Source: a bacterium
Lineage (GTDB): Bacteria > Actinomycetota > Acidimicrobiia > Acidimicrobiales > CATQHL01
Direction: 5' to 3'
Assembly: GCA_026713745.1 (NCBI GenBank)
Contig: JAPONU010000512.1
Span: forward strand, 1 to 13,382
DNA length: 13,382 bases
Numbering within the stretch: position 1 is the stretch's first letter; the number at the start of each line of letters is the position of its first letter. Under the pieces are notes generated by a model that made no database searches, was not told where the DNA came from, and was given only the letters and a program-made list of their open reading frames with translations. Of the stretch, positions 12,113-13,382 are shown piece after piece. The translations under genes were made by a program, and so were the position numbers.

Positions 12113-13382
12113 TCAGGGGCCGAGCATGGTCAGCGGGGCCACGGCGATGCCGTCGGGGCGTTCGTAGGCGTGCCCGGTGGCCGTGATGACCAGCAGCTTT
12201 GCCGGCTCGGGCATGCGGTCGACGTCTATCTGACGGCGCAGACGCGCCAGCGCCTCGGCGGCTTGGTCGATGGCCGCCGGGCGGCCGAGTTTCACTTCGG
12301 CGGCCAGCCACGCCCCGTCACGCCGCTGGACGATGATGTCCACCTCGAGGTGGTTGCTGTCGTGATAGTGGGAGACGGTCGCCCCGGCGCTCCCGGCGTA
12401 GACCCTCAGATCGCGGACCGCCAGCGACTCGAACAGGAAGCCGAGAGTCTCCCGGTCGCTGAACAGTTGGCCGGGGCCGGCGCCGAGGGCGCAAACGGCC
12501 AGAGCCGGGTCCACCAGGTGACGTTTGGGGGCTCTCCGCAGGCGGGCGCGCGAGCGCAGTCGAGGGGTCCATGCGGGCTGGTCCTCGAGAACGAAGTTCC
12601 GGGTCAGGGCGTCGAGATAGCCGGCGAGAGTCTCGGGCGCGACCGGGCGTTGCACGCCGATGTCCGCCGCCAGCGTGGTGCCGCTGGGAGAGGTGGCGGT
12701 ATTGCGTGCCAGCGAGGTGACGGCGCGGCGCACCAGCAGTGGATCGTGCCGGGTGCCGTTGACCCTTCGAACGTCCACGCGGCACAACTCCTCGAGGTAG
12801 AGGTGCAGGAACTCCTGCGCCTCGGCGGGTGACAGCCGGCCGCAAGCCGGCCATCCTCCCCGGCACAGGGCATCGATGACGCGGCGCAACTCGGCGTCGG
12901 GGCTGCGGGGGTCATGACCACGGGTGTTCAGGGCCGAGGACGATCCGCCGTCGAGGAGGGTGCCGAGGCTCACGTCACCGGTCGAGTCGCCCGACTCGAA
13001 CAGGGACATCGGGCGCATCCGGACGCGGGCGACCCTGCCCGCTCCGGAGTGGCGGGTCACCTCGTCACTGGGGCTCGCCGAACCGGTCAGGATGAAACGT
13101 CCCGGCCCCTGCAGCAGGTCACTCGCATGACGCACCGCGTTCCATGCGGCGGGCGCCAGCTGCCACTCGTCGATCAACAACGGGTAGGGCCCGTCACCGA
13201 GCGGGAGCGTGCCGTGCTCGGCGTGGCCGCGAGCGCTCGGGTCGGTCTCGAGAAGCAGCTCCCGTTCGGCCAGCCGGCGCGCCGTCGTGGTCTTGCCGCA
13301 GCCACGGGGCCCCTCGATGACAAGGGTGGGCAGCAGCCGCAGGAGCCGCTCCGCCTCAGCGTCGACCACCCGGTTGCGGTAC
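12113..13382 (-). CDS. AAA family ATPase with DUF4143 C-terminal region (partial at 5' end)
   Basis: This belongs to the widespread family of single-gene P-loop ATPases with a C-terminal DUF4143 region; the cellular role is unknown. Counting from the in-frame GTG at 13369, Walker A GPRGCGKT is at 20-27, Walker B LLIDE at 64-68, and ILTGSAS (93-99) is the sensor-1-like strand. GRVARVRMRPMSLFESG (111-127) is a family hallmark. The C-terminal half (about 195-370) includes FESLAVRDL (313-321), LEVDIIV (341-347) and AAEVKLG (356-362). E314, D344, E358 and K360 are spaced like a restriction-nuclease-like fold. The frame stays open to the window edge as YRNR before VVDAE, and family members usually have such a YxPR-VVD beginning. 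The true start therefore probably lies beyond 13382, and GTG 13369 is not preferred. Only the first few residues should be missing. Confidence 0.88.
   Translation of the reverse strand, partial: YRNRVVDAEAERLLRLLPTLVIEGPRGCGKTTTARRLAERELLLETDPSARGHAEHGTLPLGDGPYPLLIDEWQLAPAAWNAVRHASDLLQGPGRFILTGSASPSDEVTRHSGAGRVARVRMRPMSLFESGDSTGDVSLGTLLDGGSSSALNTRGHDPRSPDAELRRVIDALCRGGWPACGRLSPAEAQEFLHLYLEELCRVDVRRVNGTRHDPLLVRRAVTSLARNTATSPSGTTLAADIGVQRPVAPETLAGYLDALTRNFVLEDQPAWTPRLRSRARLRRAPKRHLVDPALAVCALGAGPGQLFSDRETLGFLFESLAVRDLRVYAGSAGATVSHYHDSNHLEVDIIVQRRDGAWLAAEVKLGRPAAIDQAAEALARLRRQIDVDRMPEPAKLLVITATGHAYERPDGIAVAPLTMLGP

Noticed and set aside
1..13382. tRNA, rRNA, CRISPR array or insertion sequence
   Set aside because: No cloverleaf with a T-loop motif, rRNA segment, regularly spaced repeat-spacer array or transposase/integrase frame was recognised on either strand.

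Overview
The window is GC-rich, densely packed bacterial DNA. Most genes favour G/C at the third codon position, use GTG starts often and overlap by 4 nt. Several starts sit 6-7 nt behind a TANNNT-like box, as in leaderless transcription. The valyl-tRNA synthetase resembles the actinobacterial (Streptomyces-like) form. Together this points to Actinomycetota, perhaps an Acidimicrobiia-like lineage. That placement is inference; no ribosomal RNA marker is present.

Layout: (1) 1-212 has no gene but holds a strong-looking leftward sigma70/sigmaA-type promoter (TTGACT-17-TAGAGT) whose transcript leaves the window through a structured leader. (2) 213-3248, minus strand, is a four-gene molybdate (or tungstate) uptake operon in the order HTH-TOBE regulator, modA, modB, modC. 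All three junctions can be read as 4-nt stop/start overlaps. The regulator carries the only oxyanion-binding (TOBE) module, since this ModC lacks its own. (3) 3249-3610 is a repeat-rich divergent intergenic region. (4) 3611-4726, plus strand, is an MscS-type mechanosensitive channel. (5) 4723-8877, minus strand, is a two-gene type III restriction-modification operon (mod then res). It is lower in GC than its neighbours, and its last gene shares a CTAG stop palindrome tail-to-tail with the channel gene. (6) 9094-11673, minus strand, is valS. (7) 11771-12004 is a small ribbon-helix-helix antitoxin-like gene with no recognisable toxin, surrounded by short repeats. A 34-codon frame bridges it to valS with 4-nt overlaps at both ends. 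(8) 12113 to the right edge, minus strand, is an AAA ATPase with a DUF4143/nuclease-like C-terminal half, cut by the window edge at its N-terminus.

Functionally, the left half couples molybdate sensing to molybdate import: SBP lipoprotein ModA, permease ModB, ATPase ModC, and a regulator that probably represses the operon when molybdate is bound. The right half combines a housekeeping gene (valS) with accessory modules: restriction-modification, an orphan RHH protein and an orphan ATPase. I see no wholly new multi-gene system. The least explained items are the leftward promoter with structured leader, the repeat cluster and bridging micro-ORF around the RHH gene, and the modB tandem duplication.
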